Below are positions 1 to 10,016 of a stretch of DNA of 64,000 bases, in pieces (position 1 is the stretch's first letter; the number at the start of each line of letters is the position of its first letter). The notes under the pieces were generated by a model. That model had not been told where the DNA came from and did not search any database. It was given only the letters and a program-made list of their open reading frames with translations. Made by a program: the position numbers and the translations under genes. Origin of the DNA: Sapria himalayana (taxonomy: Eukaryota; Streptophyta; Magnoliopsida; Malpighiales; Rafflesiaceae); NCBI GenBank assembly GCA_029783825.1, contig JAREIK010002254.1, positions 1,271,169 through 1,335,168 on the forward strand, read 5' to 3'.

Positions 1-269
1 TTTAAATGTGAAGTTCACCATTTCTAATGGTGTTGAATTCTAGGCGAGGATATTGTCAACCATGAAGCAAAGGAATATCATATAAAGTTTCATTAAGAAA
101 ACTAATCTAAGTGCTTGAGGGAAAGAGTAAGATCATGACCCAACTCCAATTGATTAAATTTCAATGATCACATCATCAATGGAAAAGGCATGCATGAGTA
201 AAAAGAGATCCACTAAAGATGAGAGATCGAGTGCCTTCTTTATCTTGGGTACCAGCTCAAGATCAATTA
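1..269. other. unassigned left flank
   Basis: No open frame, RNA gene or repeat copy is recognisable here. A weak resemblance to the end of a retroelement polyprotein was considered for the first 150 bases, but no diagnostic motif could be read. The neighbouring copia fossil suggests this is also retroelement-derived; that is inference only. Confidence 0.3.
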
Positions 270-520
270 AAGCTTAAGTGCATTCAAGCAAGCATCAAAG
301 ATGTTTGTCTAGAGATAAACATAGAATGCTAATTATTTCTAAGGAATATCTGAGATGTCTTAAATATTTATTTGAACCTGCTAACTTTGAGGGTGGATAC
401 TATAGGTCGTTCAGAGAGATTTAGAGAAGACCAATAAAAATTTTTTAAAGGGTCATTGATTATTGTGAAGGGGAAAAGGGTACATTTCATGTATGTTACC
501 TAGACTATGCTTTGTTTAGA
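270..520 (+). pseudogene. copia protease-region fossil (copy 1)
   Basis: Reading + strand frames through stops gives the stretch that follows the copia aspartic protease: a DVCLE-like block, LFLRN, a NLLTLR block and a KGSLIIVKGK block. In intact elements of this kind these correspond to the segment of the type LETN-x-L-x-LKDVRH-x-P followed by W-K-x-KGS-x-VVA-x-GK. The same motif series recurs at 2.03-2.46 kb, so the two are copies of one lineage. The catalytic DSGA motif is not visible here. Stops and small shifts are frequent, so the piece cannot be expressed. The family call rests on motif order; the limits are approximate. Confidence 0.5.
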
Positions 521-1042
521 TTGATTAGATTGATTAAGTTCCATGCACTAAAAAGCATGCACTAATTTCAAACTACATAGACATTGATATATATGCGTAG
601 ACAATCATATTTCCACTTGAAAGTACTTTTCACTTATTATTAGAATGTCATATAGGATAACTTGTATGACTAGAAAAAGTTATACAACTATGTTGCTTTC
701 ACCCATTCCTTAGAGGAAATCGAGGATAATGATCTGGTTATCTCATATGTTCATTCTAAGACATGCATCATTCTTTGAGGTGTTCCATATTATTCTATTT
801 TTTTTCTAGCTACTTATGGAGATTAGGCTTATCAAGAAAGATCTTATGAGTTGCAAGGAAAATTTGACACTTTTAATCTAGTTGCTCTCCGAAATTAGTC
901 GAATTAAAAGAGAGCTAATAACTCCGAGGTAAAAGAGCAAAGAATGAGAATTAATCTTGGGGTCTACGAGGATGTTGAACTCCATATGTTAGGTACTTGA
1001 TAAAATTTAACGATGAACCAGTCTTAGTTTGCAAAAAAATAG
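521..1042. other. unassigned, probably retroelement-derived
   Basis: The first ~170 bases keep weak similarity to 2.3-2.46 kb (both have a TTGATTAAGTTCC block), continuing the copia fossil. From ~690 to 1042 nothing identifiable is seen on either strand. Confidence 0.3.
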
Positions 1043-1480
1043 GCTAGAGGGAAAGATTATTAGGTATGCGTGTGTAGGGTAGATTGAGACTATTAAACTA
1101 GTTATGAAAAAACTAATTTACTTAAAATTAAATTCATTTTAATTTAATTTTCATTTAATTATTTGATGTGTTATATAATTTAATGGCAATGTGTTTTTTT
1201 TTGTATTATTTTTTATGTGCATAGGTTTGTTTTTGCTGTTGAGCTACCTACATAAAGTGGTGGAGGATTCAAAAATAAATAATAAATAAAATATAAGTTT
1301 TTTTGAAATTTTTGGAATGGCACGTTGAACAAAGGGGGAGAAAGAAAAAAAGAGAAAAAATAGAGAGAGAAAAAAGAAAAAAATAAATGTTTAACGCAAG
1401 AAGATGAATTATGTGAATTCCTCTTAAGACTACTAAAAGGTTAAAACCTATTATAACTATTATTTTCAATTGTGAAGAAA
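1043..1480 (+). repeat. dispersed repeat R2, copy a
   Basis: This matches 39654-40085 in the same orientation. Both begin with CTAGAGGGAAA, carry TACATAAAGTGG-type and GAACAAA..GGAGA blocks in the same order, then an A/G-rich run, and end near AAGGTTAAAAC. Here it lies directly upstream of a copia gag fossil (1505), so it may be the LTR or leader of that element. No TG..CA termini or target duplication could be fixed, so the LTR identity is inference. Confidence 0.6.
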
Positions 1481-1504
1481 GATTGATTTGATGTAGAAAA
1501 AAAA

Positions 1505-1985
1505 TAAATTAAGAGATTAGACCAATTAATTCGATGCTTAGTTAACATGAAATATCAAGACAAAACTAATATTACTACTCATATTAGTAGTTTCCAATTC
1601 ATGGTTAATTAGATGACATTGATGAAAATGATGTTTGATGATGAGTTGCAAACATCATTCCCCTCAGCTCACTTTCTTATAGTTGAAAGATATTTATTAT
1701 TTACTTGAGTACCCCTATCTCTAGACAATATACTTAACAAAATTATTATTACTGATAGTCTGGTAAATGAGGCTGTGAGACAAATGAAAAAGATAATCCT
1801 TGAGGCATCATCATTTATGAAGAAAATAGAGGAGTATGACCACTCTAGTCCTATACCCACAATGGCAGAGGCAAGAGAGTATCCTTCCAGAAGAAAGTCT
1901 AAGGGTTAGCCTATGGTAAGCAATTATTATTATGACCAAGTATGACACTTCAAAATGAATTATCCAAACTAAAAGAAAATCTAGG
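1505..1985 (+). pseudogene. copia gag fossil
   Basis: The + strand frames read as a copia Gag (UBN2/retrotran_gag_2 type). There is a block starting LDQLIRCLVNMKYQDKTN, then TTHISSFQFMVN, then MTLMKMMFDDELQ, matching the family pattern 'hxxxFNxhhxxLxxhxhxhxDExxxxxLLxSLP'. Towards the end, YYYDQV-x-HFKMNYP stands where the CCHC zinc knuckle (CxxCxxxGHxxxxC) should be; the cysteines have been replaced and stops are present. The nucleic-acid-binding function is lost. It is followed at 2030 by the matching protease region, and R2 lies just upstream, so 1043-2463 is probably one 3'-truncated element. Confidence 0.65.
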
Positions 1986-2029
1986 AGTGTATAAGAAGAG
2001 ATTGTGTTGGAAGGAAGTAGATAACTTTT

Positions 2030-2463
2030 ATGACATATATGCTTGAAGTTATATATGTCAATTTGATTGTTACTTTTCATATCACTATGAACTTTGACTC
2101 ATATATGAAATATATGCTCAAGAACTATATAATAGTCAAGATGAGTAATGTCAGGACATTAAAGGTGTCATGCATAAAAAATATTTGTCTAGAGACAAAC
2201 ATGAGATGTTGGTTAGTTCTGAGGGATGTCAATGATTATTAAGAGAGGTAAAATTGTAAATTTAATGCATGATATGTAAACTAGAGAGTTTATCTGGATT
2301 GATTAAGTTCCTTGCAAAAAGACAACAATTGATTCTGATTTGCATGGACATGAATATGTATATTGATTATCAGCTTTTCAAAGAAAATGAGTCTTCACTT
2401 ACTATCACAATGTCACTTAGCTGTATGAAGAATGATATGACTAATATTATTAAGTCATATTAA
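2030..2463 (+). pseudogene. copia protease fossil (copy 2)
   Basis: A frame starting near 2030 reads TFHITMNFDSYMKYM, then KMSNVRTLKVS, ICLETNMRCWLVLRDV. This is the sequence following the copia protease active site, where intact elements have ASFH-x-T-x-x-x-x-F, a G(D/N)-x-x-x-x-K-V-x-G segment and a LxDVRHVP segment. The catalytic DSGA itself is decayed. A second frame (2269-2463) continues it with further decay. It has the same lineage as 270-520, judged by the shared CLETN/LVLRDV block. Confidence 0.6.
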
Positions 2464-2469
2464 ATATAA

Positions 2470-3855
2470 AGTCATAAAAATTGAACTTAGGCATGGCCTT
2501 GAGCACTAGTAGGATATATTATTACTGTGAATTAGAAATAATGTCATAGCCATTTAAATTTTATGAGATAAATATGGTTGTAACTCCATATTAATATTAT
2601 AGCCACTAAAAATGTATAGCAAAATAGAAGGAATGTGCTAATAAGTTAGTAGGATCATAGTGTATAAGAATTATCATGACCAAATAGAAAGAGTTTTAGC
2701 TAAGAATGAATATTAAAACTACACAAATCTTATTACTCTACCCCATCTACTAAATACCTCAAAAAACTCACCAAATATAAAGAGTTCATCAAAACCCACC
2801 AAAACTCTTAAGTCATAAAATCATCTATAATTTTTCCCATTCCATGTCAACATAATATCATAAAGTCCCAAAATAACAAAAAATAAATAGTAGTTTGAAT
2901 ACCAAATATTAGTCATGCACCATATCCAAAAGTTACTTATAAATATATATTGAGGGACTTATTTCTTTTAAATCTTTGAGGGACTATACTTTAGTCTTGA
3001 TATATTCTTTTGTCTTCTTCACTATGATCTTCTTCATTTCTTCAATCAATAATATTGAAATAATGATTGATTTTATCTTCTTTTCCCACAAGAAAGTATA
3101 ATGAAGGGGTCTTGGTAGTGCCTTCAAGATTAATCTATTTGGAGTCATTAATAATTTATGAGGTTCTTCTATTATGCTATGATTATAACAAAATTAATGA
3201 CATAATCAAATACAATTTCTTTCACAACTATTGTGGCCTCTATATTTGTTGTAACATTTTCATTCAGCATTATGACTTCATATAATACCACAACCTTGTC
3301 CATTGCTCTCTAGAGTAATTGTACCACGATAATGGAATATATCCTCGCATCCTCTTAAATCTTATGTTTCATCAATGCCACAACTTTATCTATTGTCGTG
3401 ACTTATTTATTCTTCAATCTCACTTGTGTAGTTATGACTTTTTGAAAATTAATTACTTTATTCTATACAATAATTTAGTCCTCTTTTTCTTTCTGATATT
3501 CATTGTTAATGGTTTCTATTTTACTTTTATCTCCTAGTACACCATCAATCAACATTGGAATTTCCACCTCTTGTAATATTTCTCCAGTCTTAAGAGCTCC
3601 CTTAACAATTTGTCTATATTCTTTACTTAGAATTTTTGTAATATCAATAACTTCTTTTGTAAATTCAAGGCAATATGTCTGATTATTTTTCTTTCATAAC
3701 TTTGAGAAATATCATGACTTTAAAATAATTTTCTTCTTTGAAGTCTACTACAACCTTTTTTCCAAATTTTCTTATACTTTATCAGCTTCTCCATCCTATT
3801 TGGGTCAATAATAATATAGGAAATTCTTCCAAATAAAATCCACAACTTGTCTTTC
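2470..3855. other. no gene seen; AT-rich spacer with scattered CATGAC/CCACAAC motifs
   Basis: Short open frames here (for example 3067-3285 and 3319-3537 on +) have no family signature and the composition expected by chance in AT-rich DNA. Recurrent CATGAC, TGACTT and CCACAACTT motifs resemble those at 24.1-24.8, 26.5-27.3 and 30.1-30.7 kb and may be the trace of the same diverged minisatellite. Confidence 0.4.
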
Positions 3856-3859
3856 GACT

Positions 3860-4620
3860 ATGTGTATACATGTTTTTATACAAATTTGAAATTTAATTAT
3901 TTATCTTCCGCAAGAAGTATATTTTTTTTTCTTCACATCAATCAATACCAATTTAGTTGTTAAGAATAGTCATCAAAATATTAATAGGACATATGAGTCT
4001 TTCTTCAAGTCTATTACTACAAAATCAATAGAAAAAATAAATTTTCTAACCATGACTAGTACACATTTGATAATTATTCTCAGAAACTAGATTGATCAAT
4101 CTATTATATATAATAAGAGAAGAATTAGAGTTATCTCACCAATATTTAAACTCCACACAATGAAGAATGATATCAAGTTGTTATTTTGTCCCAAGATACA
4201 TAATACTTTCTGAAAGGTATACTCAACAATAAGACACATAATCATAAATCTCCCTAAATCTTTGAATATTTTCAATAAGTTATGTTGAATGATGATGTTG
4301 CACTTCTCGATCATGCTCACAATTTTATACATCGCTAATTTTTTTCTACTACTCATAGTATCCTTCATAAACTTTATATAATGATACACCAATGATAATG
4401 CTATGTTGAAGGGTATGCTGACTTTTATTTCCTAACAATATTGTTGAATTGATTGAATTTATCATCTAAGTTTCCATTTCTAAACTACTTTGGAAAAGGA
4501 GGATTAGATTGTGGATTCTATTTACCATATATATAATAAATATTTGGAAAGTCATCATTCTTTTTGTTACTTTAATTATCTTCATCTCGACCTCTAATTC
4601 CACTTCTTCATGTGGGATAG
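3860..4620 (-). pseudogene. Athila-type Ty3/gypsy gag-protease fossil
   Basis: The - strand reads, from high to low coordinates, NPPFPK / GNLDDKF / YIKFMKDTMSSRKKL / VSMIEKCNIIIQ / KIFKDLGRFMIMC / CILGQNNNLI / LNIGE. This matches the Athila Gag-Pol junction: PFPQR-like, KFLKDILS-like, EECSAI-like, LKDPGSF-like, then the aspartic-protease block whose usual core is DLGASINL. Here the active-site DLGAS reads ILGQN, so the catalytic aspartate is gone. Below 4096 it continues as VLVMVRKFIFSIDFVVIDL and VLIDVKKKK, the conserved end of the protease domain. A 98-codon open piece (4096-4392) is the best kept part. The orientation is opposite to the flanking copia fossils, so it is a separate insertion. 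Confidence 0.7.
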
Positions 4621-4734
4621 CTAGTGACATAAGTATGTCAATAGGATTTGAAATGTTGGGTAGTATATAATTTGTTTTGTTATCTATTTCCTTAACCCTA
4701 TGTTTTGTTTCCCTATTTTATAATTCCACTTCTT

Positions 4735-5271
4735 CATGTATAATTGCTAGGACAATAATGGGGGTCCCGCTGCATGGTCAGAGGGCCGGAAAAATTTTTG
4801 GAACATGACCTGATTCACTCTGAAGATTCGACCCATTTTATTTTATATAGAACATAAATTATTCTTTATATAAATATATATGTTGTATCTATAATCACAG
4901 AGTGTGCACTCTATTCTTCTCTCTCTCTTAATTATATACTCAAATATTTGGGTTAATAAATCTGTAAGTAATATACACTTTTCTATTGAATATAGCTTGT
5001 CATATTGAATGACTAGTGAACCATACTAAAACTAGTTGTAGTTTATGTTATATTCTTATTCCTTGGGATGTTGTGTTATATTCTATACATTCCATTGATG
5101 TTATGTTCAGTATAATCACTTATATATATAGATAAAAAATTCAAATAATTAGTAATAGATGGGGTTGGTTATGTTATAGTTTCTATTACTTTGTTACATT
5201 TATAGTTCTATTGCTAGTACTACTATTCTGATTTAGCAATTTGTGAAGTTTGTTGAAATGACTAGAATATT
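4735..5271 (+). other. possible copia LTR end and leader
   Basis: This segment precedes a copia gag fossil that begins at 5272. It holds a local GC-richer patch (4755-4800), TATATAAATATATAT-like sequence and a CTCTCTCTC run followed by AATATTTGGGT, the layout of many plant copia LTR R/U5 regions. No second LTR, PBS or TG..CA end was found, so this is position-based inference. Confidence 0.3.
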
Positions 5272-6420
5272 TAACACCACTATTGAGAAATTCAATGGTA
5301 GGAATGGTTTTAGTATGTGAAAAATAATTATACTGGCACCATCTAGTTGATGGTTGTGATACTACTGATGCTATTAGGATAATAGAGATTGAGGCATGAA
5401 GGCATATAAAGAAGGCCCACACGATGCTTCTTTTGAGCCTAGATGATGAGGTGATAGCTAAGGTAGTAGACGAGAAGACTGATGCAAGCTTGTGGCATAA
5501 GTTAAAGTTGTAGTATATGGCAAAATCACTCATGAATAAACTTTTATTAAAAAGGAGACTCTTCGTACTGAGGAGTGTAGAAAGGGACTTCATTAAAGAA
5601 GCACTTGATTGATTTGAACAACATTCTTATGGACCTAAAGCATTTTGATGCCAAGATGAAAGATGAGGATGCTACACTTTTACTACTAGTCTCACTTCTA
5701 CTTTCATATGAAAACTTTGTGGAATCATTAAAAGTGGGGAAGGATGAAATTACTGTAGAGGATGTTCAATCTGCTCTACAATCTAGAGAGATGAGGTAGA
5801 AGGTTGTTATTGAACGGCCTAACCAGCAAGCTACTGGATTGGTGGTAATGAATAAGAGGCCCTAGCCCGCTTCATTCAAGAAAAAAGAAAACAAATTTTA
5901 GAAAAGTTTAAAGGAGTATGATAATTGTCACTACTACAAATAGAAAGGGTTCTAAAAAACTAAATGCCCAAGGAATAAGATGAGGCCTGATCAGTTGGGT
6001 TAGCCTATTCCCATACTTATTACTACTATAGCATGTGATGCCATGAAATGAAGATGATCTCATGTTGGTCATCTCTACTACTATTGCAAAGTTTGACTCC
6101 TAAATCGATGCCATGGAATGAAGATGATCTCATGTTATCATCTCTACTACTATTGCAAAGTTTGACTCCTAAATTGTAGATAATGGTGCTTCCTTTCACA
6201 TCAGTATACATTTGTAATGGTTCATTCGATATGAAATGAAGGAAGCAAGTCATATTGTTGTGGACAAAAGCCAACCATATATAATTGTTCAAGTCAACAA
6301 AGTAAGTTTGAGGACATATGATGGCTGGAATTCCTCCTTATCAGATGTAAGGTTTGTTCTTGAGATAACAATGAATATGATCTCTCTCATCAAATCGATG
6401 TCTCAGTTTTATTTATATTC
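5272..6420 (+). pseudogene. copia gag-protease fossil
   Basis: Reading + frames through stops gives MTRIFNTTIEKFNGRNGFSM then a stop where copia Gag has the W of the FxxWK motif, and later LKHFDAKMKDEDATLLLL, SYENFV and KDEITVEDVQSAL, typical of the UBN2-type Gag (usual form DEDxxxxLLxSLPxSY...EEV). The open piece 5605-5799 is the best preserved. A CHYYK remnant near 5930 marks the zinc knuckle. After a tandem duplication (6038-6176), VDNGASFH stands where the protease active site DSGASxH belongs (S to N), followed by NSSLSDVRF and MNMISLI of the family's LxDVRxxPxLxxNLIS. Integrase and RT are absent; the next recognisable sequence is repeat R1. Confidence 0.7.
6038..6176 (+). repeat. ~69-bp tandem duplication inside the copia fossil
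   Basis: Two adjacent near-identical units start with GATGCCATG(A/G)AATG and end with TTTGACTCCTAAAT. They differ by a few substitutions and a short indel (TTGGTCATC versus TTATCATC). The duplication post-dates loss of coding function. Confidence 0.85.
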
Positions 6421-7038
6421 TTAAAATTGGAAATTAAATATTAATTAAATTCAATCTTCTTTGTTTCCTTTATTTGTTAAGATTTAAATTTGTTTATGAA
6501 AAATATAAATATACATAACCATAATCAATTTAATGCAATTGATTATGATCATATATACATATTAATTGAATAAAATCATTGATAATCCTATTCAATTAAC
6601 CTCTAATTATTTCTTCGATATATTTCACTTAACTTATTTGAATTATCAGATTAAAATCTACTTTCATAGTTTAATAAAATCAGAACTTATAAGCTTCCTT
6701 AATGAGGCATCATTAATCCTTACTATAAGACATTGATTCTATTACTAATTAATATTTATCATATACTCGATAAAGTTATCTAATTCAGAAAATCTATTTA
6801 TAGACATTACCATTTATGAAATCAAACTAACTATTAATAAGCATATACAAATAAAAACTACTTCAAAAATAAGAGTAATAGTGTTTATAATAACTACAGT
6901 ATATTTTATTTTACAAGTTAGTGCACAATAAATATATGATGTTGGTCATCTTCAATAGACTCAAGTATACTAACACTAGAAGTTAGAACTTTATAATTCA
7001 TTATAGTTAATATAGACTCACTGAAATCTACCATACAT
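6405..7038 (+). repeat. dispersed repeat R1, copy a (5' part)
   Basis: This is homologous in the same order to 20.1-20.85 kb (+) and to the reverse complement of 39.57-39.05 kb. Shared blocks are TTTATTTATATTCTTAAAA at the start, a CTCTAATTATTT block, AAGAGTAATAGT and the GTTGGTCATCTTCAATA..CTCAAGTATACTAA block near the end. No family name is known to me. Copies next to copia fossils suggest a retroelement noncoding part, but orientation relative to copia differs between copies, which argues for an independent element. Confidence 0.7.
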
Positions 7039-7462
7039 TCCATCCCCCATGGGGTCCCATTCATTCCATCACACAATACAATGTGTAATAAAATAACATT
7101 TTCTCAAATGTAGCACATATTTTTTTTCAATTTTATTTGCTCAGCGGAATAAAAAAAACATACAACATATTATTTAAGCCACAATCAGCTTCTCTTCACA
7201 TGTGCGATCCCGTATGTGGATCTGTCATCTGCCCTGGACCTGTACCTGAAAAGGAGTCCCACAACGGAGTGAGCAAAGCTCGGTAGAGATAAACTCCTAC
7301 AGAGTTACTCGCTACCCTAAGTGCATATAAAACGTCATGAATATATCAACACTCATTAAAGTACAATGTTTATATAAATGCAATTATGGATGAAATATTT
7401 ATATGCCCATATTCTTGAGTCCCGGCGACTCCCTCACACATGACAAAGCAAAGTGTGACATA

Positions 7463-7622
7463 TTATATATATATATATGTATATATGTATATATGTATAT
7501 TTGTATATATGTATATATGTATATATGTATATATGTATATATGTATATATGTATATTTGTATATATGTATATATGTATATATGTATATATGTATATATGT
7601 ATATATATATATATATATATAT
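7463..7622 (+). repeat. octanucleotide microsatellite (GTATATAT)n
   Basis: About 20 units of an 8-bp motif, with occasional GTATATTT variants, flanked by (TA)n. Open frames on both strands across it are artefacts of the repeat. Confidence 0.95.
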
Positions 7623-7645
7623 CTATAGAAATATTTATTTCTTTT

Positions 7646-7830
7646 GGAATTATTCCGAAAAATATGGACCTCCTCCGAAAAATATATTGGACATTTATCC
7701 AAATAAATATGATTTTCTTGGATTTACTCCGAGAAATATGGACCTCTTCCGAAAAACATATTGGATATTTCTCCGACAAAATATTTTTTTCCTTGGATAT
7801 TTTTCAAAAACCACAAAGTAACTTAGCCTA
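7646..7830 (+). repeat. 74-75-bp tandem repeat, ~2.4 units
   Basis: Units start near 7646, 7720 and 7795 (last one partial). Each begins GGA(A/T)TTA-type and carries CCGAAAAATATGGACCTC-like and CATATTGGA blocks. A second short duplication (CCCAATTCGAGTTCGC) follows at about 7840 and 7912. Confidence 0.8.
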
Positions 7831-7946
7831 GATGTTGTCCCAATTCGAGTTCGCAAATTTATAATAGCCATATACCATAAAAAAATCTCATGCAACTCAG
7901 TCTAGACACTGTCCCAATTCGAGTTCGCTAAATACCATCAATATAC

Positions 7947-7950
<4 letters not shown>

Positions 7951-7990
<40 letters not shown>
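7951..7990. repeat. (AT)20 microsatellite
   Basis: Uninterrupted AT dinucleotides between the second CCCAATTCGAGTTCGC copy and a CATACACCCACCC segment. Confidence 0.97.
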
Positions 7991-7992
<2 letters not shown>

Positions 7993-8877
7993 TACACCCA
8001 CCCAAGTATATAGAATGTTTCCGTGCACATGAAATGCAATTATGTCATTTCCAGTTTATCCGATGTTTCAGACACAATTATAACAATCCAAATCCAATTC
8101 TTCATGCATTAACTTTTACTATACGAAATACCGAAACTTTTCACTAATAAATCATTTCCAATAAAATTTATAACAATTTGAATTAAAATATAAAACATAA
8201 TCATTTATGTCCTTCAAATAGAAAGAAATCCTAATAAGAGAAAACAACAACCTTTCTGAAAATTTCACGAAAACTTTATAAATTTGATATCAAATTGAAG
8301 ATCTTATCGTGTTGAGTAACTTTAGTTCTTGTACTAATATATTCTGACTCCAGAATAATCTATTATCATCAAAAGAAAATCAATTGATCTTTTTAGTTTT
8401 TTTTTCATTTTGAACTGTATCTTGTTGCCGAAACATTTTTTTTTCAGCATTATCCCATTTTTCAAATTCCAGTCATTTTTTTACTTATAATTATTATTAT
8501 TATTTAATTAATTAAATTTTTTTTTCTTTGTTTGACACCTAGACCGCTGGCTGGATCGCGTCCGAGCATGCCTAGCCACGTGCGAACGTCGTGGCGGGGT
8601 CCTCCGGTTACTTGTAAATTTTTTTTTTCATAAATATTCTAATAATTACTTAAATAAATAAAGATATGACTAAATTCTAACCTTCTCAGAATTTAACGAA
8701 ATTTGACATCGTAGCTATATTTTCTAAGACGAATTCTATAATGACAACTATTTTATCATCAGGTTTTTAAAATTGTCAGGTTATTTTTTTCCTTATTGCA
8801 AGATTACTATTTTACCCATTTTTCCCAGAAACCAAATCATTTTAATTACGTATTCATTTTTTTTTCGGGATTTCACA

Positions 8878-9571
8878 TGTTGGTCATCTTCAATACACTC
8901 AAGTATACTAATACTAGAAGTTAGAACTTTATCATCAATTATAGTTAATGTAGACTCACTGAGATCTAGTACTACAAACTTTTTCATAGGCCATTTAATT
9001 CTATCTAGATTATACATAAAAATATATATATTCCATAAGTACTAATGATTCAACTCATTATAAAAAAAATAACAGGGGGATACAAATCAAGAAATTAATC
9101 ATAAATAACTTTTAGCATAAACAAGTTCTAACATCTATGAGATCCAATCAATTAGTACATGAGTCACATTTCTAAACTAAAACTATGAGCATTTATTAGT
9201 CATGGAATTAGTGTAATCCAAATTTCTACTCCAAGGAATTATGTTAACTTGTCATCTTCATAATTATACACGGAGAAAATTTATAATATTGGAGAGCCCA
9301 AAAATTCATAATACAAAACTAAAGCTAAAGTAACTTGCTATTCACATATGGTTATGCTTAATCATGCAAGAATCACCATGTGCTAATTATTTTTGATATG
9401 TAAATTAATTCTACCTCACCTAGTGATACATATGATAAATTTAATTTCATTTTTATTACTTATGCTAATATTTTATGCATTCCTTGATCAATTTTCTAAT
9501 TATATAAGTGAACCATTTTCTAATGATATAAGTAATTTTGAAAGTATAGTGATATTACTTATGGATGTTGT
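8878..9571 (+). repeat. dispersed repeat R1, copy b, left part
   Basis: It begins at TGTTGGTCATCTTCAATA and runs collinear with the inverted copy at 39.18-38.40 kb, including the GATACATATGATAAATTT and CTAATGATATAAGTAATTT blocks. It is cut at 9571 by the copia 3' LTR and resumes at 14565. The 9393-9629 open frame begins in R1 and ends in the LTR, so it is not a gene. Confidence 0.85.
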
Positions 9572-9945
9572 TGTTAAGAATAAAACAACAATTCTTATAT
9601 GCCGGATTTATGAGAATGAACAAAATTAAACAAATCAAGACACTCAAGATTTACATGGTTCGGCACAAACTTGCCTACACCACGGGTTGCTACTGATCGT
9701 TCACTATGAGGAGAAAATATAGTGTTTACAATACTCAAAGAAAAATTGCTCTCAATTTTCTTTCTTACTTCACCTTACTTCCTTCACCCTCTTCTCTCTT
9801 TCTCACTTCTTCACAATGAGTGAAATGAATATTTGACAACATCTCTATTTATAGCAAAAATGAGAGGGATGAAGTCAAAGTTAGGCTACCTAACTTTGAC
9901 AATTGAAGCCTCCTTTTTTGACAAAAAAGGTCTCAATATTTGACA
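9572..9945 (-). repeat. 3' LTR of the copia element
   Basis: It starts TGTTAAGAA and ends TTTGACA on the + strand, so in element sense it runs TGTCAAA..TTCTTAACA with TG..CA ends. It is identical to the other LTR except for A/G near 9655, T/A near 9694 and T/C at 9931. Confidence 0.95.
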
Positions 9946-9958
9946 ATCTCCCACTTGA
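9946..9958 (-). other. polypurine tract of the copia element
   Basis: In element sense AAGTGGGAGAT immediately precedes the 3' LTR. A purine-rich AGTGGGAGAT tract is the standard plus-strand primer of plant copia elements. Confidence 0.85.
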
Positions 9959-10016
9959 AGATTGATTTCAATCTGTCTTCACACTTTGATCGATGCAGCA
10001 GCTCTTCCTTACCTTG

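Larger units (their letters stand above)
7109..8877 (-). mobile_element. possible solo LTR (Ty3/gypsy-like) between two R1 pieces
   Basis: The block starts with TGTAGCACATA and ends with CGGGATTTCACA on the + strand, giving TG..CA ends; read on the - strand it begins TGTGAAATCCCG, like many plant gypsy LTRs. It contains two GC-richer patches (7190-7300 and 8540-8620), simple repeats and short tandem duplications. The five bases outside each end (TCAAA and TGTTG) do not match, so a clean insertion is not shown. Flanking R1 pieces overlap by ~100 bp of the same R1 sequence, which fits recombination between two insertions. The LTR identity is an inference. Confidence 0.35.

Noticed and set aside
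4800..6420. R1 as the 3' part of the 5.3-kb copia
   Set aside because: R1 follows the copia in sense orientation here but lies in antisense beyond the copia at 21.1 kb, so the association is not constant.
7403..7831. Overlapping Tyr/Ile/Met-rich frames on both strands
   Set aside because: Translation of the 8-bp (GTATATAT)n microsatellite.
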